Part shown: positions 1-12,348 of the stretch, in pieces
How the letters are laid out: each line of letters starts with the position of its first letter
Position numbering within the stretch: the stretch's first letter is position 1
Source of the DNA: Euptelea pleiosperma
Taxonomy: Eukaryota; Streptophyta; Magnoliopsida; Ranunculales; Eupteleaceae
Direction: 5' to 3'
Assembly: GCA_035048495.1 (NCBI GenBank)
Contig: CM068545.1
Location: 41,224,450 to 41,288,449, forward strand
Length of the DNA stretch: 64,000 nt
Made by a program: the position numbers and the translations under genes
The notes under the pieces: generated by a model
The model's input: the letters and a program-made list of their open reading frames with translations, nothing else
Told to the model about the DNA's origin: nothing
Database searches by the model: none

Positions 1-825
1 CACATTTGTAATATTTATCCGATTATCCTGCAAAATTGATAGATTTGTATAGGGATTCGTGTCGGATGTCGATCCGCACTCGGGATTAGTCGGGTTAGCG
101 CAATAATGACATAAAATGACGGGAAATTTGCAGAAAATAGAACATAATTTTATTCAAATCAACTTCATTCAGTCAAAATTGTCTTTTACAGCAAAAATCT
201 CACAAAATAACTAAACTAGAAAGCATTTTAATAAGAGAGGGATGTAGAGAGAGAAAGGGGTTTTGAGAGAGAGAAACTAGAGAGAGAAAGTAAAAAAAAA
301 ATGTTAAAGAGGAGAGAGAGAAAGTGGTAGAAGAAGAGATAAATCTAATCCTAGAGAGAGAAATCAATTTAGAGAGATAAAATGGTAATAGGTTTTAGAG
401 AGAGAAGATGGAGGATTCTACCTAGAGAGAGAAAGTTAGGGGAAGAAAGATGAGGGAAGAGAATGGTGAAGATATAGGTAAGAATTGAGAGATTGTACGA
501 AGAAAGGATTGATAGAACTCACCATAGAAGGATCCACCTACCACGTGGTGTTCCAAGGAGATCACGTCCAAGGCATGTTGATGGAGATTTTCACTATGGC
601 TTATGAGGAGATGCACCACGTGTCAAAGTGGAGAGAAGAGTGAAACGATCTAGAGATTTCCTGCTCACGTGGTGTTCTCTTGCGGAGGAACTTCGATGGA
701 GAAAAGTATGGCCAGCGTTTGAAAAGCACGACGGCTCTGTGGAGAAGATCACGGCTTGTGGAGTGAAGTTGCAATCCAGCCAGCAGCCGTTTGGAGTTGC
801 AGGCTGGTTTACACGGTGGTGGTTG

Positions 826-1526
826 CTAGAGTTGCAGGCGTGCAACTCTAGAAAGAGATGGGCGGTGTTGTTGCTAGTTGAGCAACAGATGGAGGCAGAA
901 AGGTGAGACCTTGGCGTTCAACGGTTGTTGATCCGTGAAGGGTGAAGAGAGGAGCTGCTGGTTGCAGTAATGAAGGGTTGGAAGATGGCCGGCCGGAGTT
1001 GTAGGTGTGCAACTCCGGTGAGAGAAAAAAATGAGGAGATGAGGACGGACTGGTGTGGGGTGGCGTTCACGATGGGACTCGAACCCACAATCTCCCGCTT
1101 CGGAGGCGAGATGGATCTTGGGAGAACATTGGTGGAGTTGTGGAGGCAGCGGCAGTAAGCACAGGCGGAGAGAGGCGGTGGTGGAGTGTGCAGGCGGTGT
1201 GCAAGCGGAGGAGGCGGAGGCGAACCAGTCCGGCGGTCGTAGTGGTGTTGGTGTTGCTGTTATGCAACACCAGAACGTTGCTGCTACGAAGGTGGGAGGT
1301 GCTGGTTGCAGACGAGGAAGAGGGGCAGAAGAAGAGAAGAAAACGATGAAGAAGAAGGGAAGATGGTGGCGGCTGACCGGAGTTGCAGGCTGCAACTCCG
1401 GTAAAAAAAACGGTAATAAAAAAAAAACGAAAACTAAAAATACGAGAAGAAGACAGAGGAGAGAAGGAGAAAGAAGAAGAAGAAGAAGAAGAAGAAGAAG
1501 AAGAAGAAGAAGAAGAAGAAGAAGAA

Positions 1527-1558
<32 letters not shown>

Positions 1559-1594
1559 AGAAGGACGGCCGGAGTTGCAAACCTGCAACTCCGG
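826..1594. repeat. Four mini-hairpins in L1
   Basis: Inverted repeats of about 25 bp at 826-851 (CTAGAGTTGCA, loop ggcg, mirrored), 993-1018, 1377-1401 and 1569-1594. The consensus arms are CCGGAGTTGCA and TGCAACTCCGG. The first copy has CTAG at both outer ends in place of CCGG. Two single arms lie nearby (about 763-775). Confidence 0.9.
1060..1105 (-). other. tRNA-Arg(CCG)-like 3' half inside L1
   Basis: On the minus strand the segment shows an anticodon arm with a 5-bp stem and 7-nt loop CTCCGAA (anticodon CCG). A T-arm with GTGGGTTCGAGTCCCAT follows. I cannot find a matching D-arm or 5' acceptor strand, so this is a tRNA-derived fragment or SINE piece, not a gene. It is absent from the closely related L3. 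Confidence 0.6.
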
Positions 1595-1706
1595 CGAAGT
1601 ATAGGTGAAGAAGACGAAGAAGAAAAGAGGAAAAAGAGGAGAAAGAAATCGCGGGGAAGAAGGGAAAGGATAGGGGGAAGGAGAGGAGGAGATTGGAGGG
1701 GGATTA

Positions 1707-1743
1707 GGGTTCGAACGAACCCTTCTCCTTCCTCTTATAAAGC
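1707..1743 (-). promoter_or_regulatory. Core promoter of L1
   Basis: TATA-like TTATAAG on the minus strand (about 1734-1740) is followed by a 7-bp stem GGGTTCG/CGAACCC (1707-1722). The long palindrome that precedes the TATA box in L2, L3, L11 and L12 has been lost here and replaced by A/T runs. Confidence 0.55.
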
Positions 1744-2753
1744 TCATAAAAAAAATATTTTTAAATATTTTTTTTTTTTTTTTTTTTTTTTTAAGTAAAA
1801 TGCTACTTTTCTATGGGGAATCTCCCCAATTAGTAGACCCCCCATTTAATTAAAATTATTTTTGAAATTCGCGGGGTCCACTAACTGGTCGGACAGCGGG
1901 TCGATGCTGATGGGCCCGGCTACTGGCCCACATGGACTGATGATGTCCATCGTCTCACAAGATGATGTGACAGGCATTCTGAAGGCGATCGGATGAATGG
2001 TGACTTGATTGGGACCCAGATTGGTAGATCGACGGATCTAGAGAGATCCAACGGTCCGATTGAAGATCCAACGGTCCAATGGAAGATCCAACGGTCAGAA
2101 AGCTAAGGGAGATGAGATAGAGCCGAAGGGTAGGAGTTCTGGGGTTAAGTCAGTAGATTCGAGGATCGAGAGATGAAGAGAGAGAGAGAATAAGAAGAAA
2201 TGAGAGAAAAAGTATCAAAAAAAATGGAAAAAAGCACTGGCGGAGGGTCTGGAACCCTGGTCTTCACTGTGACATCCTCACGCTTCTCCAGTAGAGTCGA
2301 CCATCATTCTTTGCTGACTCATGTGGCTTTAAACGCTTTGGTCCGTCTCTTGGTCATTGGCTCTCCTACTCTCTTCGTTCTTTGGGCCGGCTTTTTGGTC
2401 CTCTTATTCAGCCCATATTTGGCCCATATCTTCTAGTCATAGCATGTGGGCTTTTTAAGCTTTGACAATGGGCTTTCATGATCGATTTGGGCCCACAAGT
2501 CTTGAGAATCGTCCCATCGGGGTTTCCTGCGACAGAAGAAGCGCGTAATGAGACTTTATCAGAACGGCTTAATATCTAGACTTCCGAAAATGTGTTTAAT
2601 GCATGCAAATATACCATTTCGTCCAGAAAAGTGTGTTTTACGCAATGAGATAGACTCTTACGTAGAAAAGTGGATAATTAGAGCAGTTTTACGTAGGAGA
2701 GTGCGATAACGCTAACAGGATAAGTGCTTAAAATAAGCACTTTTGAGCGAATA

Positions 2754-5700
2754 TCAATGTTCAATCTCTACCGGTAGATGACAAGGTTTCCCAAAGACGA
2801 GACGATAGGGAGACATATTGAGTGGGGTCTTGTAGGCGGTTCTGTATGCCCATAAAGCATCAGTGAGACGAGTAGACCAGTCTTTACGTGTGGTATTGAC
2901 TGTCTTCTCCAAGATCTGCTTGATCTGACGATTAGAAACCTCCACTTGACCACTAGTCTGTGGATGATAAGCTAGGGCAACCTTGTGGGTTACCCCATAC
3001 TTTTTCATTAATTTCTCGAATATCCTATTGCAGAAATGGGTGCCCCCATCACTAATGATGGCCTTAGGGGCACCGAATCGGGCGAAGATGAACTCCTTTA
3101 GGAATTTGACCACCACTTTGTGGTCATTCGTCTTGGTGGGAATGGCTTCTATCCATTTGGATACATAGTCTACCGCAAGGAGAATGTACTCAAAACCATA
3201 GGAAACTGGAAAGGGGCCCATGAAGTCGATGCCCCAGATGTCAAATATTTCATCGACCTGGATGGGAGTGAGGGGCATCATGTTCCTCTGGGAGATGCGG
3301 CCTAGATGCTGGCAATTAGGACAGGTTTTGCTGTAGATGTGGGCATCTTTAAATAATGTGGGCCAGTAGAATCCGCATTGCAGGACTTTTTCTGCAGTTT
3401 TCTTAGTACTGAAATGACCACCACAAGGTTGGTCATGACACGAGGACAAGATACTGAGTTGGTCCGACTCAGGGACACAGAGACGAATGATCTGGTCAGG
3501 ACAGTATTTATACAAATAAGGGTCATCCCAAGAGTAGTACTTAACTCTTGCTAGGAATTGGCTTTTGTCCTGTTTTGACCAGTGTGAAGGCATTTCTTTG
3601 GTGACAAGGTAGTTGACAATGTCAGCATACCAAGGATTAACAGAGATGGCGAACAGTTGTTCATCTGGAAAGGTTTCAGGGATGGGCTGGGTGTCGAAGG
3701 ATGACTCTAAAGTCAGTCTAGACAAGTGATCAGCCACTACATTCTCAGTTCCTTTCTTATCCTTAATCTCGAGGTCGAATTCCTGCAGTAAGAGAATCCA
3801 TCGAATTAATCGAGGCTTGGTTTCCTTTTTCGACATGAGATAACGAAGGGCTGCATGATCAGTGTACACTACCACCTTAGTGGCTAAGAGGTACTGACGG
3901 AATTTATCAAGGGCGAAGACTACCGCCAGGAGTTCTTTCTCAGTGGTAGAGTAATTTATTTGGGCAGAGTTAAGAGTTTTGCTCGCGTAGTAGATCACGT
4001 GTGACCTTTTGTCAACTCTCTGCCCTAGAACGGCGCCTAATGCGTAGTCAAAAGCATCGCACATTACCTCGAAAGGTAGAGTCCAGTCCGGGGGACGGAT
4101 AATGGGCGCAGTAGTGAGCTCAGTTTTGAGACGCTCAAATGCCTTGACACAGTCAGCATTAAAGTCGAAAGGACTATCTTTAGCCAGAAGATGGGACAGA
4201 GGTCGAGCGATTTGAGAGAAGTCCTTGATGAATCGCCTATAGAATCCTCCGTGTCCCAAAAAGGATCGGATGTCACGCACGGACTTAGGAATGGGCAAGG
4301 TCGAGATGATATCGATTTTAGCTTTGTCGACCTCAATGCCCTGATGGGAAATGACATGTCCCAGAACAATGCCCTTCTTCACCATGAAGTGGCATTTCTC
4401 CCAATTGAGGACAAGTCGCTTGTCCTGACAGCGGTGAAGTACAAGCCCTAGATGGTTCAGACAGTCCTCAAAGGATGACCCAAAGACTGAGAAGTCGTCC
4501 ATAAAGACTTCGAGGAATTTTTCCACCATGTCAGAGAATATGCTCATCATACACCTTTGAAAGGTCGCGGGTGCATTGCAGAGGCCAAAGGGCATGCGCT
4601 TGTAGGCAAAAGTGCCAAAGGGACATGTGAAAGTTGTCTTCTCGTGGTCCTCAGGGGCGATGGGTATTTGATTATACCCTGAGTAACCATCAAGGAAGCA
4701 GTAATAGGAATGACCTGCTAGTCTCTCCAACATCTGGTCTATGAAGGGTAAAGGAAAATGGTCCTTCCTAGTGTTGGTGTTGAGTCGTCGGTAATCGATG
4801 CAGACTCTCCACCCTTTCTTCAGGCGCTGGGTTACCATTTCCTTGTTTTCATTTTCCACAACTGTGAATCCTGCCTTTTTAGGGACGACATGAATAGGGC
4901 TCACCCATTTGCTATCGGAGATGGGATAAATGATACCCGCATCTAACAGTTTAAGGACCTCATCCCGGACTACATCCTTCAAGACGGGGTTCAACCTCCT
5001 CTGGTGTTCTCGCGAGGTTTTGGATTCATCCTCGAGATAGATGTGATGTTGGCACACCGAGGGGTCTATGCCTCGAATATCATCTATAGTCCAACCTATC
5101 GCAGATTTGTGCTCGTTGAGCAGCTCGAGAAGTTTTTTACGTTCACTCTCAGACAAAGCGGAAGCAATAATGACAGGGTAGGTTTCCTTAGGACCAAGAT
5201 AGGCATAGGAAAGATCTGTGGGAAGAGGCTTAAGCTCCAATATTGGAGTAGATGGAGTAGAAATAGGTGTCACAGAAGACACGGATTGAAGAGGTTTGAC
5301 TTCAGTAGGTAAAGGAAGGATGGGTTCTCTGGCCATGGTTATCAGAGGCTCGAACTCGATGAGTGGAGCGGGGATCTCTAGCAATGGAGCAGTTTCCAAA
5401 AGATCATTGAGATCAGAAATAGCTGACTCTATTGCAAAGTCAGCTCCAAAGTGTTCTAGACACTGCTTAAGAATATCTTCGGTGGAGTCCGGGATTAGAC
5501 TCTCAACGGCACACATTTCATCGGTCACTTCGCGATCGGCATCTTGTTGCATTAAACGAAAGATGTTGACCTCAGCTTTGAGGTTACCAAAAGCAATGGA
5601 CATGTTTCCGTCCCGGCACCCGATGTGTGCGTTCGCGGTGGCAAGGAATGGACGGCCTAAGATGACCGGAATGCGGTTATCCTGACACGGCTCGGTGTCT

Positions 5701-8099
5701 AGAATGATAAAGTCCACAGGATAATAAAAGTCAGCAACTTTTACTAGGACATCTTCAATAATTCCTCTAGGAATCTTGATGGACTGATCAGCTAATTTCA
5801 GGGTGACATTGGTAGGCTTCATATCTTTCAGTCCTAACTGCTGATATACCGAGAATGGTATGAGGTTGACGCTAGCCCCTAAATCTAGTAAGGCAGTGCA
5901 GCTAAAGTTGTCTCCAATTTCACATTGGACAGTTGGGCTACCTGGATCCTTGTGTTTGATCACACTATTGCGTTGAATGAACGCGGTAGCTTTTTCGGCC
6001 AAGAAGGCAGCTTTGGGTACATGCGTACGCCGCTTAACTGTGCACAAGTCCTTGAGGAATTTGGCATAGGAGGGGATTTGCTTGATAGCAGAAAGGAATG
6101 GGATATTGATCTGGACGTCTTTAAAGACGTCTAAGATCTCTGAGAATTGCTGATCCCGCTTATCTTGGACAAGTCTGTCCGGGAAGGGAGGCTTTACTCG
6201 ACAAATGGATTTGTCTTTAGCCTTAGATTTCTGCACAGGGATATCTGATGTTGGTGCAGAGGTAGAAGAAGCAGAGGTAGGATTGGTACTAGTTTCCTCT
6301 GTACGAGTGATGGGTGCTGGAGATGGCACCGGTGGTGGTTGGACTCCCATGTCCACAGTTTTTCCAGATCGTAGGGTGGTTACAGCTTGTACCTCCCCTT
6401 GACACTTCTCATTCTGGCTTTGAGATTGAGATCCGATCTCATATATTGCTCCTTTGGCATTTCCTTTTGGGTTAGCAATGGGTTGGCTAGGAAAAATGCC
6501 TTTAGCTTTCTCAGCTTCCAAGTTGCCTAAGCGTTGCTCTAGACGAAGCATGGATTGTTGTTGCTGTTGCTCTAGGCGTTGCATAGATTGTTGTTGCTGA
6601 GTAATGAGTTGAGCTAGAAGGTCTTCAATACCGGATTTGGGGACCGACTGTTGGGGAGCAGCTAATGGGAGCTGAGGCACCAACTCGCGACTCGAGCTCA
6701 TCGGGGCATTATAGTTATAGGCGGAAGAATTCGTTGGGACAATCTGTTGGTTCTGAAAGTTCTGGGGAACTCTTTGCTGATTCTGAAATGTGCTCGATTG
6801 TCCAGAGTATTGACCCTGTTGGAATTGCTGGTTCTGATTAGATGGGTACTGATTCTGCTGGTATTGTCCCTGATTGAATTGCCTATTGGGTTGATTGAAC
6901 CCAGGAGGATACATGCCCTGAGGTTGACGTGGAGGTTGAGCTTGTGGTTGAGTAGATTGAGGCCTCCAAGAGAAGTTAGGGTGGTTCCTCGTGTCCGGAT
7001 GATAAGATTGACTATACGAGTTCTGAGTGGGTGGTTTGTATGTGCTGAAAGCACAAACTTCTTCCTGAAGAGTATTAGACCATCCTTCATTCAAAGGACA
7101 ATGCTCAGTAGTATGGGAGGGTTGCAGACAGAGGGTGCAGGATTCCATAGGGCTCTCGTGTCCCACATGCATGACTGGGGTAGACTGTTGAGTAGGCTTT
7201 TGGACAGACACAGCCAGTGCCGAGACTGACTTGCTCAATTCTTGAATGACAGATCGAAGCTCCGTATCAGCTGTAGCATCATGTCCCTTGGTTGTCCTTT
7301 GGACCGAAGTGGTTCGACTGAACTCTGAGTCAGTCGTCCAATGTTGAGAGTTTTCTCCTAACTCTCCCAAGAATTTGTATGCATCGGTCGGAGTTTGGTG
7401 CAGGAATTTTCCTTGGCACATTGACTCTACCATGGTCCGGGACTCATCAGTAAGTCCCTTATAGAAGACGTGGACAAGATTGCCCTTGTCGATGCTATGG
7501 TGGGGACACTTAGTCAGGTAGTCTTGGAATCTATCCCATGCTTCAAAAAATTTCTCATCGGACTTCTGTCTAAAGTCCTGAATGAGTTGCTTCATTTGGT
7601 TGGTCCGAGTCATGGGGTAGAATTTAGACATGAATTTGCCCACCAATTCTTTCCAACTGCTGATTGAATCAGCGGGTAAGGAGTAGAGCCAATCTGAGGC
7701 TCGGTCTTTGAGCGAGAATGGGAAAACTCGCAGACGCACATTGTCATCATCGAGGTTCTGATTCTTGAAAAGTAGGATGACATGTTGGAATTCCCTAATA
7801 TGGGAATATGGGTCTTCTCTTGGGAGACCACGAAAGGTAGGCAGCATTTGGATCGTCTGCGGTCTGATCTCAAACTGTACTGCAGTAGTAGGTGGGAGAA
7901 TAATGCAAGTGGGTGGATTCGCAGAGATAGGGGCGAACGTCTCGATAAGAGGTCGTTCGACTGCCATGACTACAAAGGTAGTAGCACTGGGGGAGGCGGG
8001 TGGGGAAAGAGATGGGGAAGAATTCAGTGGAGGATCCACTGTAGGGAAGTGATTCTCAGATCGAATCAAGCGCTTGTTCGGACGATTCCAAACGGGCAT
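2754..8099 (-). CDS. Athila-type Ty3/gypsy Gag-Pol polyprotein, truncated in integrase
   Basis: The frame stays open for 1,786 codons from an upstream TTG at 8114; the first ATG is at 8099. Residue numbers here count from 8114. Visible in order: Gag core (about 100-255), CX2CX4HX4C zinc knuckle (326-339), Q/N-rich linker, aspartic protease with DLGAS (744-748), reverse transcriptase with FMDD (1204-1207), RNase H with YTDH (about 1417), integrase zinc region (H1560, H1567, C1598, C1601) and a catalytic D1630, D1689, E1725 triad with the canonical 35-residue spacing. DLGAS and the sequence around YSGYNQI are typical of the Athila lineage. The product would package, copy and integrate the element. 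The frame stops after PVEIEH because the first bases of LTR L1 supply TGA, so the integrase C-terminus is missing. No internal stop is present, which suggests a young copy. Confidence 0.93.
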   Translation of the reverse strand: MPVWNRPNKRLIRSENHFPTVDPPLNSSPSLSPPASPSATTFVVMAVERPLIETFAPISANPPTCIILPPTTAVQFEIRPQTIQMLPTFRGLPREDPYSHIREFQHVILLFKNQNLDDDNVRLRVFPFSLKDRASDWLYSLPADSISSWKELVGKFMSKFYPMTRTNQMKQLIQDFRQKSDEKFFEAWDRFQDYLTKCPHHSIDKGNLVHVFYKGLTDESRTMVESMCQGKFLHQTPTDAYKFLGELGENSQHWTTDSEFSRTTSVQRTTKGHDATADTELRSVIQELSKSVSALAVSVQKPTQQSTPVMHVGHESPMESCTLCLQPSHTTEHCPLNEGWSNTLQEEVCAFSTYKPPTQNSYSQSYHPDTRNHPNFSWRPQSTQPQAQPPRQPQGMYPPGFNQPNRQFNQGQYQQNQYPSNQNQQFQQGQYSGQSSTFQNQQRVPQNFQNQQIVPTNSSAYNYNAPMSSSRELVPQLPLAAPQQSVPKSGIEDLLAQLITQQQQSMQRLEQQQQQSMLRLEQRLGNLEAEKAKGIFPSQPIANPKGNAKGAIYEIGSQSQSQNEKCQGEVQAVTTLRSGKTVDMGVQPPPVPSPAPITRTEETSTNPTSASSTSAPTSDIPVQKSKAKDKSICRVKPPFPDRLVQDKRDQQFSEILDVFKDVQINIPFLSAIKQIPSYAKFLKDLCTVKRRTHVPKAAFLAEKATAFIQRNSVIKHKDPGSPTVQCEIGDNFSCTALLDLGASVNLIPFSVYQQLGLKDMKPTNVTLKLADQSIKIPRGIIEDVLVKVADFYYPVDFIILDTEPCQDNRIPVILGRPFLATANAHIGCRDGNMSIAFGNLKAEVNIFRLMQQDADREVTDEMCAVESLIPDSTEDILKQCLEHFGADFAIESAISDLNDLLETAPLLEIPAPLIEFEPLITMAREPILPLPTEVKPLQSVSSVTPISTPSTPILELKPLPTDLSYAYLGPKETYPVIIASALSESERKKLLELLNEHKSAIGWTIDDIRGIDPSVCQHHIYLEDESKTSREHQRRLNPVLKDVVRDEVLKLLDAGIIYPISDSKWVSPIHVVPKKAGFTVVENENKEMVTQRLKKGWRVCIDYRRLNTNTRKDHFPLPFIDQMLERLAGHSYYCFLDGYSGYNQIPIAPEDHEKTTFTCPFGTFAYKRMPFGLCNAPATFQRCMMSIFSDMVEKFLEVFMDDFSVFGSSFEDCLNHLGLVLHRCQDKRLVLNWEKCHFMVKKGIVLGHVISHQGIEVDKAKIDIISTLPIPKSVRDIRSFLGHGGFYRRFIKDFSQIARPLSHLLAKDSPFDFNADCVKAFERLKTELTTAPIIRPPDWTLPFEVMCDAFDYALGAVLGQRVDKRSHVIYYASKTLNSAQINYSTTEKELLAVVFALDKFRQYLLATKVVVYTDHAALRYLMSKKETKPRLIRWILLLQEFDLEIKDKKGTENVVADHLSRLTLESSFDTQPIPETFPDEQLFAISVNPWYADIVNYLVTKEMPSHWSKQDKSQFLARVKYYSWDDPYLYKYCPDQIIRLCVPESDQLSILSSCHDQPCGGHFSTKKTAEKVLQCGFYWPTLFKDAHIYSKTCPNCQHLGRISQRNMMPLTPIQVDEIFDIWGIDFMGPFPVSYGFEYILLAVDYVSKWIEAIPTKTNDHKVVVKFLKEFIFARFGAPKAIISDGGTHFCNRIFEKLMKKYGVTHKVALAYHPQTSGQVEVSNRQIKQILEKTVNTTRKDWSTRLTDALWAYRTAYKTPLNMSPYRLVFGKPCHLPVEIEH

Positions 8100-8114
8100 A
8101 CGCGAATGAGGCAA

Positions 8115-9775
8115 ACTCTATACTTGGCAAAAAGTTGCCAGAGAGGAACACTATCCTAAATGATGCACACCAAGCACAGATAATCCTATTCGAAGCAATC
8201 AGGATATATTTTAGGAATTATCTTTGTTAGTTTTGGGGCTAGAGTAGATTATGACAGTGGGCGGACCACTGGTTTATCTTTTAACCGCCGGACTAACTGT
8301 TCTGCACTCAGAGGTTCTCACCAGGCTACACTCTTCAGAGCGAATCCTTTAGTACTAGCTCTAGTTAACAACAAGGCAATCCGAAGCCTAGACAGACGTG
8401 CGGCACAATGGCTGACTTAAGTACGTCCCAGACTAACCGGATTGGTCAAGTGTATAAGAAGAGTGTTCCCTCGGGTTAAGCTAGGGTTGATGCGTGTTCC
8501 TAGTCCACACGCAACTAACCGCCGAATAGTCCAAGATGCCACGTCGAGCTCAGTGTACTTGAGTAGCAGGGACTTATGGGTGTGTTAGACAACAGGGACC
8601 CGCGCTCGTGGTCTTATTTCGATTGGATGTTAAGCGGGTTCGCTTTGCGTGGATTTTTCCTCGAACACCGGGCTAATTGGCGCTACTTCTTGATTCTTTT
8701 TATTATAGATGGATCCTGGGGATCAATATCTGCTGGAGTGATGAGGTGGGTGATGAAATCCCACCAGTTTCAATTTTTGGAGCTGGGTTTGCTCTCTTAG
8801 AGTTGATTGATTAACGGCCACGCCACGCAAGTCGAATAAGTTGTTGCTAAAAAACAAATAGACAAGCGGCAATGATGCACCTAATATGCTCTGTATCGCA
8901 CTCAAGGCGAGGATAGAGACTTACCTCCCGTGGGCCACGCCACGGGGTCGCCTCCGTGGGTTAGAGAGGGGTATCCTAATGGGCTTGGGCCCGACTCCAC
9001 CTCTTTGAGCTTTTGCTCTCTACCCACACTGGATCGTGTTCCTGCAGAAAAGTTAGATCACACGGTCTAGGTAGTCGGGATTCTATTTGGAAGATCTTTG
9101 CCTTTTTAGGGTTCACAGAACAAGCACTGGATTTAGGCAAGTTTTTGAATTAATTTCCAAGTTCGAGATGGGTTAAAATTTAGGAATTCCCAGATTGGAA
9201 AATACCTAGATTGGAAAGTTTCCCGAACTGTGGAGATCTTCCAAGAAAGATTTGATTGCGAGATCCCTTATAATTTTGGGAAATTTCCCAAAATTGAAAT
9301 TCTTGCTAGATTTGGGGTGTTTCCTTTTGCAGACTTTTCCAAATTCGGAAGATTTCTAAAGATAGAAATTCTTCTAAAGAGGAAACTTCTAAGAGGGGAA
9401 ACCCTAATTTAGCAAAGTTTCAAGATTTTAGAATCTTTCCAAAAATTGCAAATCCTTGATTGGTGATTTCTAAAAATCTGCAGAATATGAAACCCTAATT
9501 TTTTTGAATTTTGAATTTATTATTTTTTTGGTATTTTTCACTTAATCTAGGGTTTCTAAAAAACCCTAGAACAAGATCTAGCAGTTATATGGAAAGCAGT
9601 AAAATTCCTAAATTATTACAAATTGCACTCGGCCTTCCGAGGCATTAAAAATAGTAATTTAAAAACTGCTAAAAATCAACAAAAACAAAAAATAGAAAGT
9701 TTCCCGAAAAGGTCGAGCTGTCCAAATTGAGCAGCTTTCCGATTTGGAAAACTCGGATCAAATTACAAATCTCGT
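8115..9775 (-). other. Leader of the Athila-like element (noncoding)
   Basis: About 1.66 kb between the Gag-Pol start and LTR L2, with no convincing reading frame. It contains a hairpin CTAGGGTTT/AAACCCTAG at 9547-9569 and repeated short A/T-rich blocks around TTTCC and CCCTAA. I expected a TGG-starting primer-binding site next to L2, but it is absent. An inverted copy of the LTR end sits there instead. Confidence 0.6.
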
Positions 9776-9851
9776 TGAAAATAGGGTTTTTCCGCGTCGT
9801 TGGTTACGGAAACCCTAAAATCAACGAGATTTGTAATTTGATCCGAGTTTT
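9748..9851. repeat. 31-bp perfect inverted repeat across the L2/leader junction
   Basis: The left arm, 9748-9778, lies mostly outside the LTR. The right arm, 9821-9851, lies inside its U5. They are exact reverse complements, starting AAAACTCGGATC and ending GATCCGAGTTTT. A further 7-bp pairing (TAGGGTT/AACCCTA) extends the stem inward. The loop holds the terminal U5 bases. Confidence 0.95.
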
Positions 9852-11109
9852 AATCCTGCAAAATATGCGATATTGTATAGGGATTCGTGTCGGATGTCGA
9901 TCCGCACTCGGGGTTAGTGTGCGTAATTCAAAGACATGAAATGGCGGATTTTTATCAAGAAAACATGGAGAGGTGAGAATGATGATCACGAGATTTAAAA
10001 ATCTATTTTCTTAGAGAGAGAATTTGTCAAAAAGCATATAGAATGATCAACGATAACAAGTTGCACTTAAAAGAAATTCTTTTTATTAATTGCAATAACC
10101 CTTACATTCTTTGAATAAAATGAAACTGAAAACTAATTACTAAAAAGCATTGAAAATTACCTAGAGAGAGAAAATTAGGGACTGACCTAGAGAGAGAAGA
10201 GGTTCTAGAGAGAGAAAGACAAAAATAGAGATAGAAATCTAAAGAGATGATTACCTTTGAAAGGGATCCAAGAGAGGAAACTCACGATCAAAGGAATGGT
10301 TATGATGATGATGGCTCGGGAGGATGAATGCCCGTGGCTGTGGTAGTGTAAGCAGGGCAGGTGATGCAAATCACAACAGTAGGTGTTGTTGTCCAGCAAC
10401 GCGAAGAAGGAGAAGCAGTGGTTGATGGCTGGCCTTGGTGGAGGAAGGATGCAGTAATAGCTGCTACCGTTGGAGATGAGGATGGATGACGAACTGCTGC
10501 TCAGTGTGTTGGTGAGTGTGTTGATGGGTTGTGGACTTGCGAAGATGAACAAGTCTTGCTAGGAGAACCGGCCAATGATGATGGATGAAGAGATTGACGT
10601 TAAGAGGAGTCCAAACCTCTGATCGTGATCCAGCATGGAGAGATCATGGTGGACGGTGGTGGTGGCGCGTGGAGCACGGCAAGAGGAAAAGTTTGAAGGA
10701 GGACCAGCAGGTGAGGGCGATCCTCTTCTTCTCCTTCTTATTCTTCTCGTTTTTTTTTTCTTTTTTTTTTTTCTGATCGTTTTTTTTTTTTGAGAAAACC
10801 GTTGAGAGTAGTGGGCTCACGGCTTGGAGAATGGAGAGTAAAAGAAGAGTAGAGGAGAGGACGGTTGAGATTAGGTGGCTTGTGGGCGTTATGGCCAGTA
10901 ACTAGGCAGAGGAGAGGAGGAGGCACTTCTTGTGGAGCGTGGTGGAGCAGGCCGTGCTCCAATGGAGCTTTTCTCCTTAAGGGGGGCGACTAGCTGTTGC
11001 CGTGGTGGTCGTGGCAGAGAAGATGAGAGATGGGGGCGGTAGGTTTGAAAGATGTGGAATGAATGGAGAGAGAAGAGAGAGGTGGGCCAAAGAGATGTTG
11101 CAGTGGTGG

Positions 11110-11134
11110 CCGGAGTTGCAGGCTGCAACTCCGG
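11110..11134. repeat. Mini-hairpin in L2
   Basis: CCGGAGTTGCA, a short GGC spacer, then TGCAACTCCGG. It lies at the position equivalent to the first hairpin of L3. Confidence 0.9.
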
Positions 11135-11258
11135 TGGAAAAATGATGAAGAAGATGACGAAGATGGAGGAGAAGTCGAGGAAAAACAGCGGCCAAGAGAG
11201 GTGGGATCCGTGCGGGATTGATAGGGGGAGAGAATGGAAGAGAAAGGGGGGGGGATTA

Positions 11259-11322
11259 GGGTTCGAACGAACCCTTCTCCCTCCTCTTATAAAGCTCCCT
11301 ATTTCCATTAATGGAAATAGGG
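11259..11322 (-). promoter_or_regulatory. Palindromic core promoter of L2
   Basis: On the minus strand: a perfect 26-bp palindrome beginning CCCTATTTCC (11297-11322), then TTTATAAG, then the GGGTTCG/CGAACCC stem (11259-11274). The same order is seen in L3, L11 and L12. Confidence 0.65.
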
Positions 11323-11346
11323 TATTTTTTGAATAAAAAAAATATT

Positions 11347-11378
<32 letters not shown>

Positions 11379-12348
11379 TTAAGTAAAAACCTACTTTATG
11401 ATGGGGAATCTCCCCAATTAGTGGACCCCCCATTTTTTATTAAAATTATTTTGAAATTCACGGGGTCCACTAACTGGTCGGACAGCGGGTCGATGATGAT
11501 GGGCCCGGCTATTGGCCCACATGGACTGATGATGTCCATCGTCTCACAAGATGATGTGATAGACATTCTGATGGCGATCGGATGGATGGTGACTTGATTG
11601 GGACTCAGATTGGTGGATCGACGGATCTAAAGAGATCCAACGGTCCGATTGAAGATCCAACGGTCCGATGGAAGATCCAACGGTCAGAAAGCTAAGGGAG
11701 ATGAGATAGAGCTGATGGGCAGGAGTTCTGGGGTTAGGTCAGTAGATTCGAGGACCGAGAGATGAAGAGAGAGAGAGAGAATAAGGAGAGATGAGAGAAA
11801 AAGTATCAAAAAAATGGAAAAAAGCACTGGCGGAGGGTCTGGAACCCTGGTCTTCACTGTGACCATCCTCACGCTTCTCCAGTAGAGTCGACTATCATTC
11901 TTTGCTGACTCATGTGGCTTTAAACGCTTTGGTCCGTCTCTTGGTCATTGGCTCTCCTGCTCTCTTCGTTATTTGGGCCGGCTTTTTGGTCCTCTGATTC
12001 AGCCCATATTTGGCCCATATCTTCTAGTCATAGCATGTGGGCTCTTTAAGCTTTGATAATGGGCTCTCATGATCAATTTGGGCCCACAAGTCTCGAGAAT
12101 TGTCCCATCGGGGTTTCCTGCGACAGAAGAAGCGCGTAATGAGACTTTATCAGAACGGCTTAATATCTAGACTTCCGAAAATGTGTTTAATGCATGCAAA
12201 TATACCATTTCGTCCAGAAAAGTGTGTTCTACGCAATAGAAGAGACTCTTACGTAGAAAAGTAGATAAATAGAGCCATTTACGTAGGAGAGTGCGATAAC
12301 GCTAAACGGATAATTGCTTAAAATAAGCATTTTTGAGCGAATATCAAA

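Larger units (their letters stand above)
1..2756 (-). mobile_element. Long LTR, copy L1 (Athila-like family), cut by window edge
   Basis: Reads as a complete LTR on the minus strand except for about 60 bp of its U5 end, which lies left of the window. It begins TGATATTCGC (minus strand) at 2756. It contains the U5 block with GTGCGGATCGACATCCG (about 62-84), a (GAA)n tract at about 1474-1562, four mini-hairpins, a TATA-like TTATAAAG near 1736-1743, and the degenerate tRNA-like segment near 2238-2300. It abuts the integrase reading frame exactly at its first base. There is no polypurine tract at that junction, so it is more likely a later insertion into the integrase than that element's own 3' LTR. 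By eye its closest relative is L3, which lies in the opposite orientation. Confidence 0.9.
9776..12346 (-). mobile_element. Long LTR, copy L2
   Basis: 2,571 bp on the minus strand, from TGAAAATAGG (U5 end, 9776) to GCGAATATCA (U3 start, 12346). It is probably the 5' LTR of the minus-strand Gag-Pol element. Flanks differ (CTCGT left, AACGG right), so it is not a solo LTR. Its right end interrupts the plus-strand gag-like frame that continues at 12,347. It carries one mini-hairpin (11110-11134). The U5 half is clearly diverged from L1. Confidence 0.88.

Noticed and set aside
1055..1798. 247-codon Arg/Lys-rich ORF and its Ser-rich antisense partner
   Set aside because: Translation of a (GAA)n microsatellite and tRNA-like sequence within LTR L1; not repeated as an ORF in related LTRs.
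9547..9569. Interstitial telomere-like CCCTAAA sequence
   Set aside because: Only single CCCTAA/TAGGG words forming one hairpin; no tandem array.
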